Part shown: piece by piece, positions 1 to 5,995 of the stretch
Layout of the letters: each line of letters opens with the position of its first letter
Numbering within the stretch: position 1 is the first letter of the stretch
From: an uncultured Chryseolinea sp.
Lineage (GTDB): Bacteria > Bacteroidota > Bacteroidia > Cytophagales > Cyclobacteriaceae
Length of the DNA stretch: 9,138 bases
Direction: 5' to 3'
Assembly (NCBI GenBank): GCA_946478915.1
Contig: CAMLER010000172.1
Span: 1-9,138 of the forward strand
Notes under the pieces: generated by a model
What the model saw: the letters and a program-made list of their open reading frames with translations, nothing else
Told to the model about the DNA's origin: nothing
Database searches by the model: none
Made by a program: the position numbers and the translations under genes

Positions 1-1
1 C

Positions 2-400
2 GTCTACATCTTTCAGAACGACGGTCATTTTAATTTTAAACAGTCATGGTTTTATCAACTTAATGGTGCATACAAAGCAATACCCCGGGATTATGATCTT
101 GACGGGGACCTGGACATCGCTGCTATTGCATTCTTCCCCGACTATTTACATTATCCTGAAGAAAGTTTCGTCTACCTGGAGAATAATGGAAATCTCAATT
201 TCACCAGTTATTCATTTCCACAGTCGTCGAATGGCAGATGGATGGTAATGGATGCTGGAGACATCGATGCAGATGGTGATGTCGACCTTGCACTTGGATC
301 CTTCGTATACTTTGAACCGATGGGCGACACGACCGGGCTTGGCAAAACGTGGATTACGAGAGGACCTTCCGTGGTCTTGCTTGAAAACACGACACGGTAA
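2..400 (+). CDS. VCBS/FG-GAP repeat protein, C-terminal part (5' end outside window)
   Basis: An open frame enters from the left edge and stops with TAA at 398-400, giving the last 132 residues. Two acidic calcium-loop motifs are visible: DYDLDGDLD (residues 30-38 of the fragment) and DIDADGDVD (87-95). Each is followed by a short hydrophobic strand (IAAIAFF, LALGSF), and NDGHFNF and NNGNLNF look like the outer strands of the same blades. This is the pattern of FG-GAP/VCBS repeats, which fold as beta-propeller blades in secreted or surface proteins. The protein ends in VVLLENTTR, and I see no type IX secretion sorting domain after the last repeat. Partner, substrate and total length cannot be judged because the N-terminus is missing. 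The shorter ATG-initiated frame at 63-248 and the minus-strand frame at 208-390 are shadows of this gene. I am confident of the repeat family but not of any specific function. Confidence 0.85.
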   Translation, partial: VYIFQNDGHFNFKQSWFYQLNGAYKAIPRDYDLDGDLDIAAIAFFPDYLHYPEESFVYLENNGNLNFTSYSFPQSSNGRWMVMDAGDIDADGDVDLALGSFVYFEPMGDTTGLGKTWITRGPSVVLLENTTR

Positions 401-410
401 TTGTGAGACG

Positions 411-458
411 AGATTAGAAGATTAGAAAATTAGAAGATTGGAAAATTAAAAGATTGAG
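411..458. repeat. 8-bp tandem repeat, six imperfect copies
   Basis: Read on the plus strand, six consecutive octamers are AGATTAGA, AGATTAGA, AAATTAGA, AGATTGGA, AAATTAAA and AGATTGAG. The consensus is A(G/A)ATTAGA. From the second copy on, AGATT and AAATT units alternate, giving a 16-bp higher-order period. The array begins 10 bases after the stop codon of the upstream gene and is not coding. I recall similar AGATTAGAAAATTAGA-type strings in intergenic DNA of other Bacteroidota; its role is unknown. Confidence 0.8.
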
Positions 459-610
459 ATTATGGGAAACAATGTTTCGCTTCACAGAATGCTTAAAGTA
501 GCCAGATGCATAATGTGTGAAACTTTGTCCGCTTTAGAAATTTAAACAAATCTCTCAGGCTCTGTGGAACGTTGAGAAAGAGCCTAAGTTGAAACTTTCG
601 TGCGGGGAAA
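459..610. other. Non-coding gap between two convergent genes
   Basis: This is the rest of the 210-bp spacer between the plus-strand VCBS gene and the minus-strand membrane protein gene. Apart from the octamer array at its left edge and the hairpin at 557-585, it holds only a 9-bp direct repeat TGAAACTTT (518-526 and 590-598). I see no convincing small gene or RNA in it. Confidence 0.5.
557..585 (-). terminator. Possible weak terminator hairpin after the minus-strand membrane protein gene
   Basis: AGGCTCT (557-563) and AGAGCCT (579-585) form a perfect 7-bp inverted repeat with a 15-base loop. On the minus strand the hairpin starts 25 bases after the stop codon of the 611-1072 gene and is followed by a T-rich stretch (ATTTGTTTAAATTT) after a short gap. 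The stem is short and the T-run is neither continuous nor immediate, so this is a weak call. It could serve both convergent transcripts. Confidence 0.3.
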
Positions 611-1072
611 TCATTCGAGCGCATTTACATCCTGGACACCAATTTCTGTGTGGCGTATCTTACCGCCTAACAATGCGGTTCGTGCAACAGCAACAAAAGT
701 GATCATGCTAACAAGCATAACGATGAACAAAAGTTGCCCTGAATACTTCATTCTTTTCAGTTCAAAGTACAAGCTGGTTAACGATAGAACTGCCAGTGCA
801 TAAATAAGAATAACCGTGAACTCTGCTGCCTCTTCATGCTCCTCAACCGTGTTCTCGGAAACACTAGTAATATTTTCTACGGTTTCCTCAGCAGCTTCGC
901 CGGTTTGAAATGCAATAACTCCTCCGACAGCTGCAATAAAAATGAGTGCAAGTGCAACAACTTTCACCTGAGTGTCCTTCCGGAAAAATCCATAACCCAA
1001 TACAATTAGACCGAGAAACAGACCAAACACAGGCAAATGTGTAATGAACAAGTGAATTCTTGTGGCGTCCAT
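611..1072 (-). CDS. Four-helix membrane protein, DUF2231-like
   Basis: A 153-residue protein with four predicted transmembrane helices (about 6-28, 36-56, 84-104, 112-133). An acidic, Glu-rich segment (about 58-82, AAEETVENI...EEHEEAAE) joins helices two and three. His12 in the first helix motif THLPV, His79 in EEHEE and His141 in GGKIRHTEI lie near membrane boundaries, where they could bind heme or metal; that is a suggestion from position only. The layout resembles the DUF2231 group of small integral membrane proteins, whose function is not established. It is the last gene of the minus-strand series, 137 bp after the outer-membrane barrel gene, so it probably has its own promoter. A TGAT-N4-ATCA palindrome lies 48 bases upstream. 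The ATG at 1072 begins the conserved-looking MDATRIHLFITH segment. I am confident it is a real gene; the family name is tentative. Confidence 0.8.
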   Translation of the reverse strand: MDATRIHLFITHLPVFGLFLGLIVLGYGFFRKDTQVKVVALALIFIAAVGGVIAFQTGEAAEETVENITSVSENTVEEHEEAAEFTVILIYALAVLSLTSLYFELKRMKYSGQLLFIVMLVSMITFVAVARTALLGGKIRHTEIGVQDVNALE

Positions 1073-1119
1073 AATGATATAAGTTTATCTAATATTTAAA
1101 TTTTCCGCTGAGAATCCTA

Positions 1120-1131
1120 TGATTAACATCA
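1120..1131 (-). promoter_or_regulatory. Possible CRP/FNR-family operator
   Basis: The 12-bp sequence TGATTAACATCA is a perfect TGAT-N4-ATCA palindrome, the core of the binding site used by CRP/FNR-superfamily regulators (FNR consensus TTGAT-N4-ATCAA). The outermost bases of that consensus (T before, A after) do not match. It lies 47-59 bases upstream of the start codon of the membrane protein gene, a normal position for such an operator. No CRP/FNR regulator is encoded in the window. Confidence 0.3.
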
Positions 1132-1209
1132 GGCACGTCACTGATCTTCATCTTTAACGCCTTGTGCCCGTCAATTTGCCAGCGGATATTGACTATACTT
1201 GTCGTGACC

Positions 1210-2049
1210 TCAGAAACGATAAACAACTTCCAGATATGGTCCGATAGTCATCGTATCTATCACGTTAGTATCCTCCTTGCTCTCTTGTAAGAGATGCATG
1301 TACCTGAAACGTGACCCAATCGCCAGTTGGAAATTTGAGATATTGCGCGAATAGCTGAAGCCCGATTGAAAGTTGTTATACTGAAGCGAGACATTGCCTC
1401 CTTCCGTATAAAAGCTTTTAAATCTTGGAATATACGTACCTGACATTTGAAAATTGAAATTACTATGACGCCCAAGGCTAATGTTTCCTTGAACGCCAAT
1501 TACCGGATAGGGAAGTGCTTGCCTTCCATAACCCTCAAGAACTTCACTTTTGGGACTTAACGGACTAACCTGGCCATCCAAATAAAATGTTATATGATCC
1601 AGTACCAGAGCCGTTGTGTAATCCATCTTAAATCCCGACATGGCCAGCAAGGGTCCTGTAAAAATTACACTGGCACGGTAATAACGGGTCGGAGAAACAT
1701 CAATTCCTCCCCTGCCGTCTATAATTGTGCCGTTATATACGATATCGCGATCAAATGTTGCGCGGCCCTGCATAAAATAACGATCAAACGAAATGGTCAA
1801 ACTTTTATTATTCCGGAGTGCTTTCGTTGCATAAAAATTGACCGCAGGATAGTGTGTCATTCCCAGATCCCTCAATTTCATCTTGTCTCCTTCCCATTCC
1901 CATTCCCTTACCTTGACGTAACCATCCAATACAAATTCCTGGTGGTATTGCACCCCAAGCATATAGTTACCACGTTGCACCTTTTCGTCTTGAGCAACAG
2001 TTGCAACAACCTGGAACAGACAAAACGTTAATAAAACTATCTTCTTCAT
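1210..2049 (-). CDS. Predicted outer-membrane beta-barrel protein, family not recognised
   Basis: A 279-residue protein with a clear Sec signal peptide (MKK, hydrophobic 4-19, likely cleavage before Gln20). The mature part has almost no helix-forming stretches. It shows repeated alternating strands such as SLTISFDRYFM, YYRASVIFTG, FNFQMSGTYI, VSLQYNNFQSGFSYSR and FQLAIGSRFRYMH. It ends in GPYLEVVYRF, a terminal strand with a final Phe typical of BAM-assembled outer-membrane barrels. The size suits a barrel of about 10-12 strands. I do not recognise a named family, so ligand and role are unknown. The gene begins 88 bp after the histidine kinase stop codon. The gap holds a perfect 11-bp-period direct repeat (2122-2137), so it may have its own promoter controlled by the adjacent response regulator, or be co-transcribed with the kinase. 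Frames at 1260-1499 and 1594-2031 overlap it and are shadows. Confidence 0.75.
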   Translation of the reverse strand: MKKIVLLTFCLFQVVATVAQDEKVQRGNYMLGVQYHQEFVLDGYVKVREWEWEGDKMKLRDLGMTHYPAVNFYATKALRNNKSLTISFDRYFMQGRATFDRDIVYNGTIIDGRGGIDVSPTRYYRASVIFTGPLLAMSGFKMDYTTALVLDHITFYLDGQVSPLSPKSEVLEGYGRQALPYPVIGVQGNISLGRHSNFNFQMSGTYIPRFKSFYTEGGNVSLQYNNFQSGFSYSRNISNFQLAIGSRFRYMHLLQESKEDTNVIDTMTIGPYLEVVYRF

Positions 2050-2121
2050 ACTGACATATAAAAACCCTGCTTAAAGAGTCGAAGTGCACTGCAATTACAA
2101 ATACTAATATCAATGGGAAAG

Positions 2122-2137
2122 CTGAAGGAAATCTGAA
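2122..2137 (-). promoter_or_regulatory. Direct repeat TTCAG-N6-TTCAG upstream of the barrel gene; candidate response-regulator box
   Basis: On the minus strand the sequence is TTCAGATTTCCTTCAG: two perfect TTCAG half-sites 11 bp apart, in the orientation of the downstream gene and 73-88 bases before its start codon. It abuts the kinase stop codon. An 11-bp-period direct repeat is the geometry used by OmpR/PhoB-family regulators, one of which is encoded nearby at 3412-4086. The same repeat occurs at 7205-7220. Binding is inferred, not shown. Confidence 0.4.
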
Positions 2138-3415
2138 TCAATGCGGAGGGGAAGCATTAAATGCAATCTCAAATTGATGAATAGCGGATGAGTAGCTATA
2201 CGAAATGGTGTAACCTGATAAGTCACAGACTTTTTTTACAATGGAAAGACCAAGTCCGCTACCTACCATTGACCGGTGCTGTCGATGGAATCGTTGGAAT
2301 ATTTTTTCAGGATGCTCCATCGGCACACCGGAGTTTCTGATGATTACGCGATCTTTAAAGCCCTTGATAACGATCGTGCTTTTCTGTACTGAATGACGGA
2401 CAGCGTTGGAAACTAGATTACTAATCAGGACTTCAAATAAAATCGGATTGGCATTAATCCAAAGCGCTTCCGAAAAAGAAATTTCTATTGTCAATTCTTT
2501 TTCATGAATCTGACGATCATACAGATTGATACATTTGGCAAAGATTTTCTCAACCTCTATTTTCTCGAGGTCCAGAAACTGCCTGTTTTCAATTTTTGAC
2601 AAAAGAAGCAGATCGCGGGTAAGCCTTGATATCCGGTTAAGAGCGTCAAATAATCCTTCTACAAGGTCAGCTTGTTCCCTGGTAAGTTCCTGTGTCTGCG
2701 TTAACAACTCCAATTTAGATCGACATATCGCAAGTGGGGTCTGCAATTCGTGAGAAGCATTCTCTGTAAATTCCTTTTGACTCTGAAAGGCGGCGAAGCT
2801 TTTATTTACCAATTCACCGATTGCTGTACTCAGCTCCTGGAATTCCGTTGTTGTCGACGGTGGTAAATCTATTGTGGCATCTTTGTCAATCTGATACTTT
2901 TTTAACTTATCGAGAATTGCATAAAACGGTGCCCAAACAGTCTTCGTCAACTTTTGGTTAATGATGACAAAGCCGATGAATAGCATTGTTAACAATAACA
3001 CCTGAATCGTAACAATGGTAGACACAAGATCGCGTGTTGTGACCAACGACTCCTGAATCTGCAGCACATAAGGTTCTCCCATAATGAAAACTCCAGTGCG
3101 CAGGATTCGATAGGGGTGCATATCCTGTTCTTGCTCGATATAGACACTCACCGTGAGGAATGAATCCTTTTTCAAAAGACGATCATCCTTTTTTAGCACA
3201 AATTCATCATTCAAAAGAGAAAAAAACTTCAGGTCAGCGTCTGATTTGATCAAGGGAAGTAACTCATGAAATTCTTCCTTGTGTGACATAAGTTCAACGT
3301 CCAATTTATGAACGAACAATCTCTGAATCGCGAAATAAAAAAGCGGAGTACTAATAAAGATCAGCAGTGCTGCGAAAATAACATAGTTTCGAACGGTGCG
3401 AGTTAGGAGCTTCAT
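2138..3415 (-). CDS. Membrane-bound sensor histidine kinase (two-component system)
   Basis: A 425-residue kinase of standard architecture. It has TM1 (about 12-34), a periplasmic sensor region of about 97 residues (35-131) with no recognised fold, TM2 (about 132-152) and a HAMP-like linker (about 153-205). The HisKA domain contains FTENASHELQTPLA, with His222 as the phosphorylated residue. The HATPase domain has an N-box (N333-LVSN-A-VRHS), a G1 region IRNSG (360-363), an F-box IFQRFHR (372-378) and a G2 box GSGLGLSIVKK (385-395). The usual Asp of the G1 box is Asn (N361); I recall NSG variants as common in Bacteroidota kinases, so this need not mean loss of activity. Its ATG overlaps the stop codon of the response regulator by four bases (ATGA at 3412-3415), so the two are translationally coupled partners. 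The periplasmic domain suggests it senses an envelope signal; the ligand is unknown. Gene reality and class are near certain. Confidence 0.95.
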   Translation of the reverse strand: MKLLTRTVRNYVIFAALLIFISTPLFYFAIQRLFVHKLDVELMSHKEEFHELLPLIKSDADLKFFSLLNDEFVLKKDDRLLKKDSFLTVSVYIEQEQDMHPYRILRTGVFIMGEPYVLQIQESLVTTRDLVSTIVTIQVLLLTMLFIGFVIINQKLTKTVWAPFYAILDKLKKYQIDKDATIDLPPSTTTEFQELSTAIGELVNKSFAAFQSQKEFTENASHELQTPLAICRSKLELLTQTQELTREQADLVEGLFDALNRISRLTRDLLLLSKIENRQFLDLEKIEVEKIFAKCINLYDRQIHEKELTIEISFSEALWINANPILFEVLISNLVSNAVRHSVQKSTIVIKGFKDRVIIRNSGVPMEHPEKIFQRFHRQHRSMVGSGLGLSIVKKVCDLSGYTISYSYSSAIHQFEIAFNASPPH

Positions 3416-4086
3416 GCTTCAAATTTATATCCGAGGCCATAGATGGACTTAATGTAGTCGGGACAATTAGCCTCCGAAAGCTTCTTCTTTAGGTTCTTTA
3501 CATGGGCATATATGAAATCAAAATTATCAAACACCTCGGCGTCATCACCTGAAAGGTGTTCTGCAATTGCATTCTTTGTAACTACCCGGTTCTTGTTGGA
3601 TACAATGAATAACAGAAGGTCATACTCTTTGCGAGTAAGTTCGACGTGGTGTCCATTTACTTGAACACGCTTTCCCAGGAGATCTATAGATATCTCGTGA
3701 ATCTTAATCTGATTATTTCCCTCGAACTTTTTTCTGCGGATGACGGACGCAACCCTTGCCCCCAACTCGGCGAGATGGAAAGGCTTAGGCAAATAATCAT
3801 CTGCACCCAGGTTTAGTCCTGTTATCCGATCCTCGATCGAGTCCTTAGCAGAAATGATAATTACACCGTCAAGTTTTCGCTCCGCCTTGAGCTTTTCAAG
3901 AATTTTCAATCCATTACCATCGGGCAATGTAATGTCAAGCAAAATACAATCGTATTCATGGAGCATAACTTTCTCCTCTGCCTCGCTCGAAGTATACGCC
4001 ACTTCACACACATAGCTTTCCTGCTGAAGATATTTGACAATACTCTTAGCTAACTCTTGCTCATCTTCAACTATAAGTATTTTCAT
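3412..4086 (-). CDS. OmpR/PhoB-family response regulator
   Basis: A 224-residue two-domain regulator. The receiver domain (about 1-118) has the acidic pair Glu7/Asp8 in LIVEDEQ, the phospho-acceptor Asp51 in CILLDITLPDG, Ser79 in IIISAKD and Lys101 in DDYLPKPF. The DNA-binding winged helix (about 126-222) shows the usual signatures VELTRKEYDLLLF (148-160), AHVKNLKKKL (194-203) and the C-terminal wing SIYGLGYKFEA. The length is normal for the family. The start at 4086 is the only sensible one, since MKILIVEDE begins the first strand; an AGGGG lies about nine bases upstream. It overlaps the downstream kinase gene by ATGA. Family members bind direct repeats of about 11-bp period, and candidate boxes of that kind occur upstream of several genes in this window. 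Which pathway it serves is unknown; the adjacent ApbE/DUF3570 cassette is the obvious candidate target. Confidence 0.95.
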   Translation of the reverse strand: MKILIVEDEQELAKSIVKYLQQESYVCEVAYTSSEAEEKVMLHEYDCILLDITLPDGNGLKILEKLKAERKLDGVIIISAKDSIEDRITGLNLGADDYLPKPFHLAELGARVASVIRRKKFEGNNQIKIHEISIDLLGKRVQVNGHHVELTRKEYDLLLFIVSNKNRVVTKNAIAEHLSGDDAEVFDNFDFIYAHVKNLKKKLSEANCPDYIKSIYGLGYKFEA

Positions 4087-4392
4087 ACCGGAACCCCTGT
4101 CTAAATAGGGCTTGTTGAAAAAGTGAAAGGAAAATTAAAACACTGAACTAACTCTAAGAGAAACTTCTTTGAACCTTGGATAAAGTAAGTGAAAGAAAAA
4201 ACGAAATGCTATCTAAATTTTTCATGCACTTAATTCTGTTATTATGGGTTAATGAGTTCCTGTACCTATCCACTTTTTCTCGCCCAAATACCATGTCTTT
4301 CTTTGCAGCAGCCTAAATATCATTGGCGGAAAGTTTGATATTCTAGAATTTTGCGCAGCATAAAATAAATCCGTTCCGATAATGCGGACCAA
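4087..4392. other. 306-bp intergenic region between the cassette and the two-component genes
   Basis: No credible gene is visible; the longest ATG frame on the plus strand here is 30 codons (4224-4316) without a ribosome binding site. The right part is the 3' untranslated end of the cassette and shows no strong GC hairpin with a T-run. The left part must carry the promoter of the response regulator. It contains the degenerate 11-bp repeat at 4143-4158, and two copies of AAGTGAAAG (4121-4129, 4187-4195). I could not place a Bacteroidota-type promoter (TTTG / TAnnTTTG) here. Confidence 0.5.
4143..4158 (-). promoter_or_regulatory. Degenerate copy of the TTCAG-N6-TTCAG repeat upstream of the response regulator
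   Basis: On the minus strand the sequence is CTTAGAGTTAGTTCAG. The downstream half matches TTCAG exactly and the upstream half differs at two bases. The 11-bp period and orientation are the same as in the perfect copies. It lies 57-72 bases before the response-regulator start codon, where an autoregulatory site would be expected. On its own it would be within chance. Confidence 0.18.
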
Positions 4393-4614
4393 TCAATTGC
4401 ATCCACATCCCCCGCCGTTCTTCCCGCCATTGGCTCCGGATGCTCCCTCCCTGTATAGTTGAAAACTAGTCTCAAACTTCTGCGTCTTTCGCGCGGCCAA
4501 CTCCATTTCAGAATCATTCAGATGCATCTTCTGATATTCCTTTACAGGTGCGCACCTTGTGAGCGCAAGGGAAAATATGGCAACTATATAAATAAATATC
4601 CTGATAATTTTCAT
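4393..4614 (-). CDS. DUF4266-type small lipoprotein ending in GGGCGCN
   Basis: This is a small protein of 73 residues from the ATG at 4614. A GTG at 4620 would add two residues and overlap the ApbE stop codon; I prefer the ATG because MKIIRIF begins a normal signal sequence. The N-terminus is a lipoprotein signal with its Cys at residue 21 (LTRCAP). The -1 residue is Arg, which is unusual for a lipobox that normally has Gly, Ala or Ser. After Cys comes a charged helix-like part (VKEYQKMHLNDSEMELAARK), then YREGASGANGGKNGG and the terminal GGGCGCN. The overall pattern, above all the Gly-rich tail with CGCN, is what I recognise as DUF4266. The function is unknown; the tail could bind metal, take part in disulfide exchange with the thioredoxin-like neighbour, or be modified. 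SGAN resembles the SGAT/S acceptor of ApbE flavinylation but lacks the acceptor Thr/Ser at the fourth position. It is the last gene of the cassette. Confidence 0.85.
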   Translation of the reverse strand: MKIIRIFIYIVAIFSLALTRCAPVKEYQKMHLNDSEMELAARKTQKFETSFQLYREGASGANGGKNGGGCGCN

Positions 4615-4616
4615 GA

Positions 4617-5561
4617 TCACATAGTGAGATTGATATTTTTAGAGGTATACATCTTGTCATATTCATCAATAACAATACAGGCAATTCCTTTAACCTGATC
4701 GATCAGATGAATACCCGCTTTAACACCCATTACCATCACAGGTGTAGCCATGGCATCCGCAATTTCTGCGCTGCTGCAAATGATCGTAACACTTTTGATA
4801 CCGCGAACAGGGTACCCGGTTTTGGGATCAATCGTATGGGAATATTTGACGCCGTCAATGATGGCGAATTTTTCATAGTTTCCTGAAGTTGCGACAGCAG
4901 TGTTGGTAAGATTGACAGAAGCAAGTGACGAATATTTTTTACTCGGATCTGCAATTCCAATAGTCCAGGGTTTTCCATCGGGCTGGCTACCCCAAACAGT
5001 TAGATCTCCAGCTGCATTTACTATACCACTTGCCACACCAGCTCTCTTCATCACGGCTTTGGCACAATCTGCTGCATAGCCCTTACCAATTCCGCCGAAA
5101 CCAATTCGCATCCCTTTTTCTTTCAGGAAGACTGTTTGGTTCGGTCTATCGAGAATAACATTTCGAAAATTTATCAGGCGAACCATCGCTTTGGCAGTTT
5201 GTTCGTCGGGTAAGGAAGTCATATTCTTATCAAAGTTCCAAAGCCTTTTATCAATCGAGCCGTAGGTAATGTCGAAGGCACCCTGCGTCAATGCTGAAAT
5301 TCGGAGGGACCGTTCAATCAAGTCAAATATCTCCTTATCGACAACAACCGGTTTGAGTCCAGCCATTGCGTTGATGAGATTGGTCTGACTTGAGTCACTA
5401 TAAGTGGTGAGCAACTTTTCTATACGTTGTACTTCTGCAATGGCTTCATCGATCCTAGCCTCCGCCCATGCCCTGTCCTGCGCAACCACGCAAAACTCGA
5501 ACTGATTTCCCATCAGTTTGAGGCCGCGTCGAAAAACAGTTTCCAACACTTCAATCATCAT
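4617..5561 (-). CDS. apbE: ApbE-family FAD:protein FMN transferase without signal peptide
   Basis: A 314-residue protein with the full set of ApbE motifs: LLTTYSDSSQTNLIN (50-64), GAFDIT (95-99 region), GFGGIGKGYAAD (154-165), NAAGDL (182-187), ATSGNYE (224-230), HTIDPKTGYPV (242-252) and ADAMATPVMVMG (268-279). D269 and T273 in the last motif are the expected Mg-binding residues. Family members transfer FMN from FAD to a Thr or Ser of an acceptor protein. Most ApbE proteins are exported lipoproteins, but this one starts MMIEVLETVFRRGLKLMGNQ with no hydrophobic segment. An in-frame TAG at 5574-5576, only four codons upstream, rules out a longer start. Its ATG overlaps the thioredoxin-like stop by ATGA. 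No protein in the window carries a canonical acceptor motif; DUF4266 has the near match SGAN. I am confident of the family, while its location and acceptor are open. Confidence 0.92.
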   Translation of the reverse strand: MMIEVLETVFRRGLKLMGNQFEFCVVAQDRAWAEARIDEAIAEVQRIEKLLTTYSDSSQTNLINAMAGLKPVVVDKEIFDLIERSLRISALTQGAFDITYGSIDKRLWNFDKNMTSLPDEQTAKAMVRLINFRNVILDRPNQTVFLKEKGMRIGFGGIGKGYAADCAKAVMKRAGVASGIVNAAGDLTVWGSQPDGKPWTIGIADPSKKYSSLASVNLTNTAVATSGNYEKFAIIDGVKYSHTIDPKTGYPVRGIKSVTIICSSAEIADAMATPVMVMGVKAGIHLIDQVKGIACIVIDEYDKMYTSKNINLTM

Positions 5562-5995
5562 TGTTTTGACAGACTATTAGCCAGTTCTTCAACAAACTTA
5601 TCCTGACTTCCAAATACATAACCATCCCAGGCCTGTAAAAGCTTTCCATTCTTATCCAATAATACGGTATATGGAAACTTACCCAACGGATTATATTTTT
5701 CCGCAAGTCCTTCGTTATGTTTAACCTGCTCTTTTGAAAGTTGATTTTTCTTCAGTCTTGGAAAATCGGCCCGAACGAGGATCAGTTCTTCATCAGCAAG
5801 TGACAAGAATGATTCATTTCCAAAAACCTCTGCTTTCATTTTGATGCAAGGTGCACACCAATCTGAACCTGAAAAGTTCAGCAGGATAAATTTATCTTCC
5901 TTTGTTGCTGTTTCTTTTGCGGCCTCGAAATCTGTGAGCCATTCCACGGAACCAAAGACCAGGAATGCCATTATCGTTATGAGTATTTTCATCAT
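5558..5995 (-). CDS. Exported thioredoxin-fold protein (WCAPC)
   Basis: A 145-residue protein with a short hydrophobic N-terminus (3-17) that looks like a Sec signal or anchor. It is followed by a thioredoxin fold: strand FILLNFSGSDWCAPC with active-site Cys47 and Cys50 (CAPC), helix IKMKAEVF, strand LILVRADFPR, the cis-Pro loop KFPYTVLLD (Pro108), and the final strand and helix (LLQAWDGYV...FVEELANSL). The CAPC active site and the layout, with an insertion around 78-104, resemble DsbD-gamma/thioredoxin_7-type periplasmic thioredoxins more than cytosolic TrxA. The likely role is reduction or formation of disulfides, or heme/metal-site maturation, in the envelope. The two Cys of the DUF4266 CGCN tail and its lipid-attached Cys are the only nearby Cys-rich target. 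The start shares one base with the DUF3570 stop (TAATG); a second ATG follows at once. Confidence 0.9.
   Translation of the reverse strand: MMKILITIMAFLVFGSVEWLTDFEAAKETATKEDKFILLNFSGSDWCAPCIKMKAEVFGNESFLSLADEELILVRADFPRLKKNQLSKEQVKHNEGLAEKYNPLGKFPYTVLLDKNGKLLQAWDGYVFGSQDKFVEELANSLSKQ

Noticed and set aside
1355..1370. CTGAA-N6-TTGAA, a one-mismatch copy of the candidate regulator box.
   Set aside because: It lies inside the barrel coding region and not near a start; taken as background that shows one-mismatch copies can arise by chance.
1594..2031. A 145-codon plus-strand frame opposite the barrel gene.
   Set aside because: It lies wholly antisense to a gene with a signal peptide and barrel pattern; its translation has no recognisable domain and low-complexity hydrophobic/polar composition typical of a shadow.
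2050..2137. TAGTATTTG on the minus strand as a possible Bacteroidota -7 element for the barrel gene.
   Set aside because: It has three instead of two bases between TA and TTTG, and no TTG/TTTG lies at the right distance upstream. I also found no clean TTTG / TAnnTTTG pair at the other gene starts, so no promoters are called.
2330..2336. Asn in place of Asp in the G1 box of the histidine kinase as a sign of an inactive kinase.
   Set aside because: All other boxes (H, N, F, G2) are intact, and NSG-type G1 boxes are, from memory, frequent in Bacteroidota kinases.
4121..4195. Direct repeat AAGTGAAAG (4121-4129 and 4187-4195) and an inverted GAAAAAGTG/CACTTTTTC pair (4117-4125, 4271-4279).
   Set aside because: Purine-rich 9-mers in A-rich DNA with large, irregular spacing (66 and about 150 bp); no known geometry fits.
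4224..4316. A 30-codon plus-strand frame in the 306-bp gap.
   Set aside because: No ribosome binding site, no recognisable sequence, and it opposes the likely cassette 3' end and regulator promoter region; within chance for AT-rich DNA.
4320..4517. A 65-codon minus-strand frame and an overlapping plus-strand frame (4459-4698) in the DUF4266 region.
   Set aside because: The DUF4266 frame has a signal sequence and the conserved-looking Cys tail, so the overlapping frames are shadows.
4507..4521. Two TTCAG copies within the DUF4266 gene.
   Set aside because: Spacing is 10 bp instead of 11, and the bases encode the protein (complement of codons for Leu-Asn-Asp-Ser-Glu).
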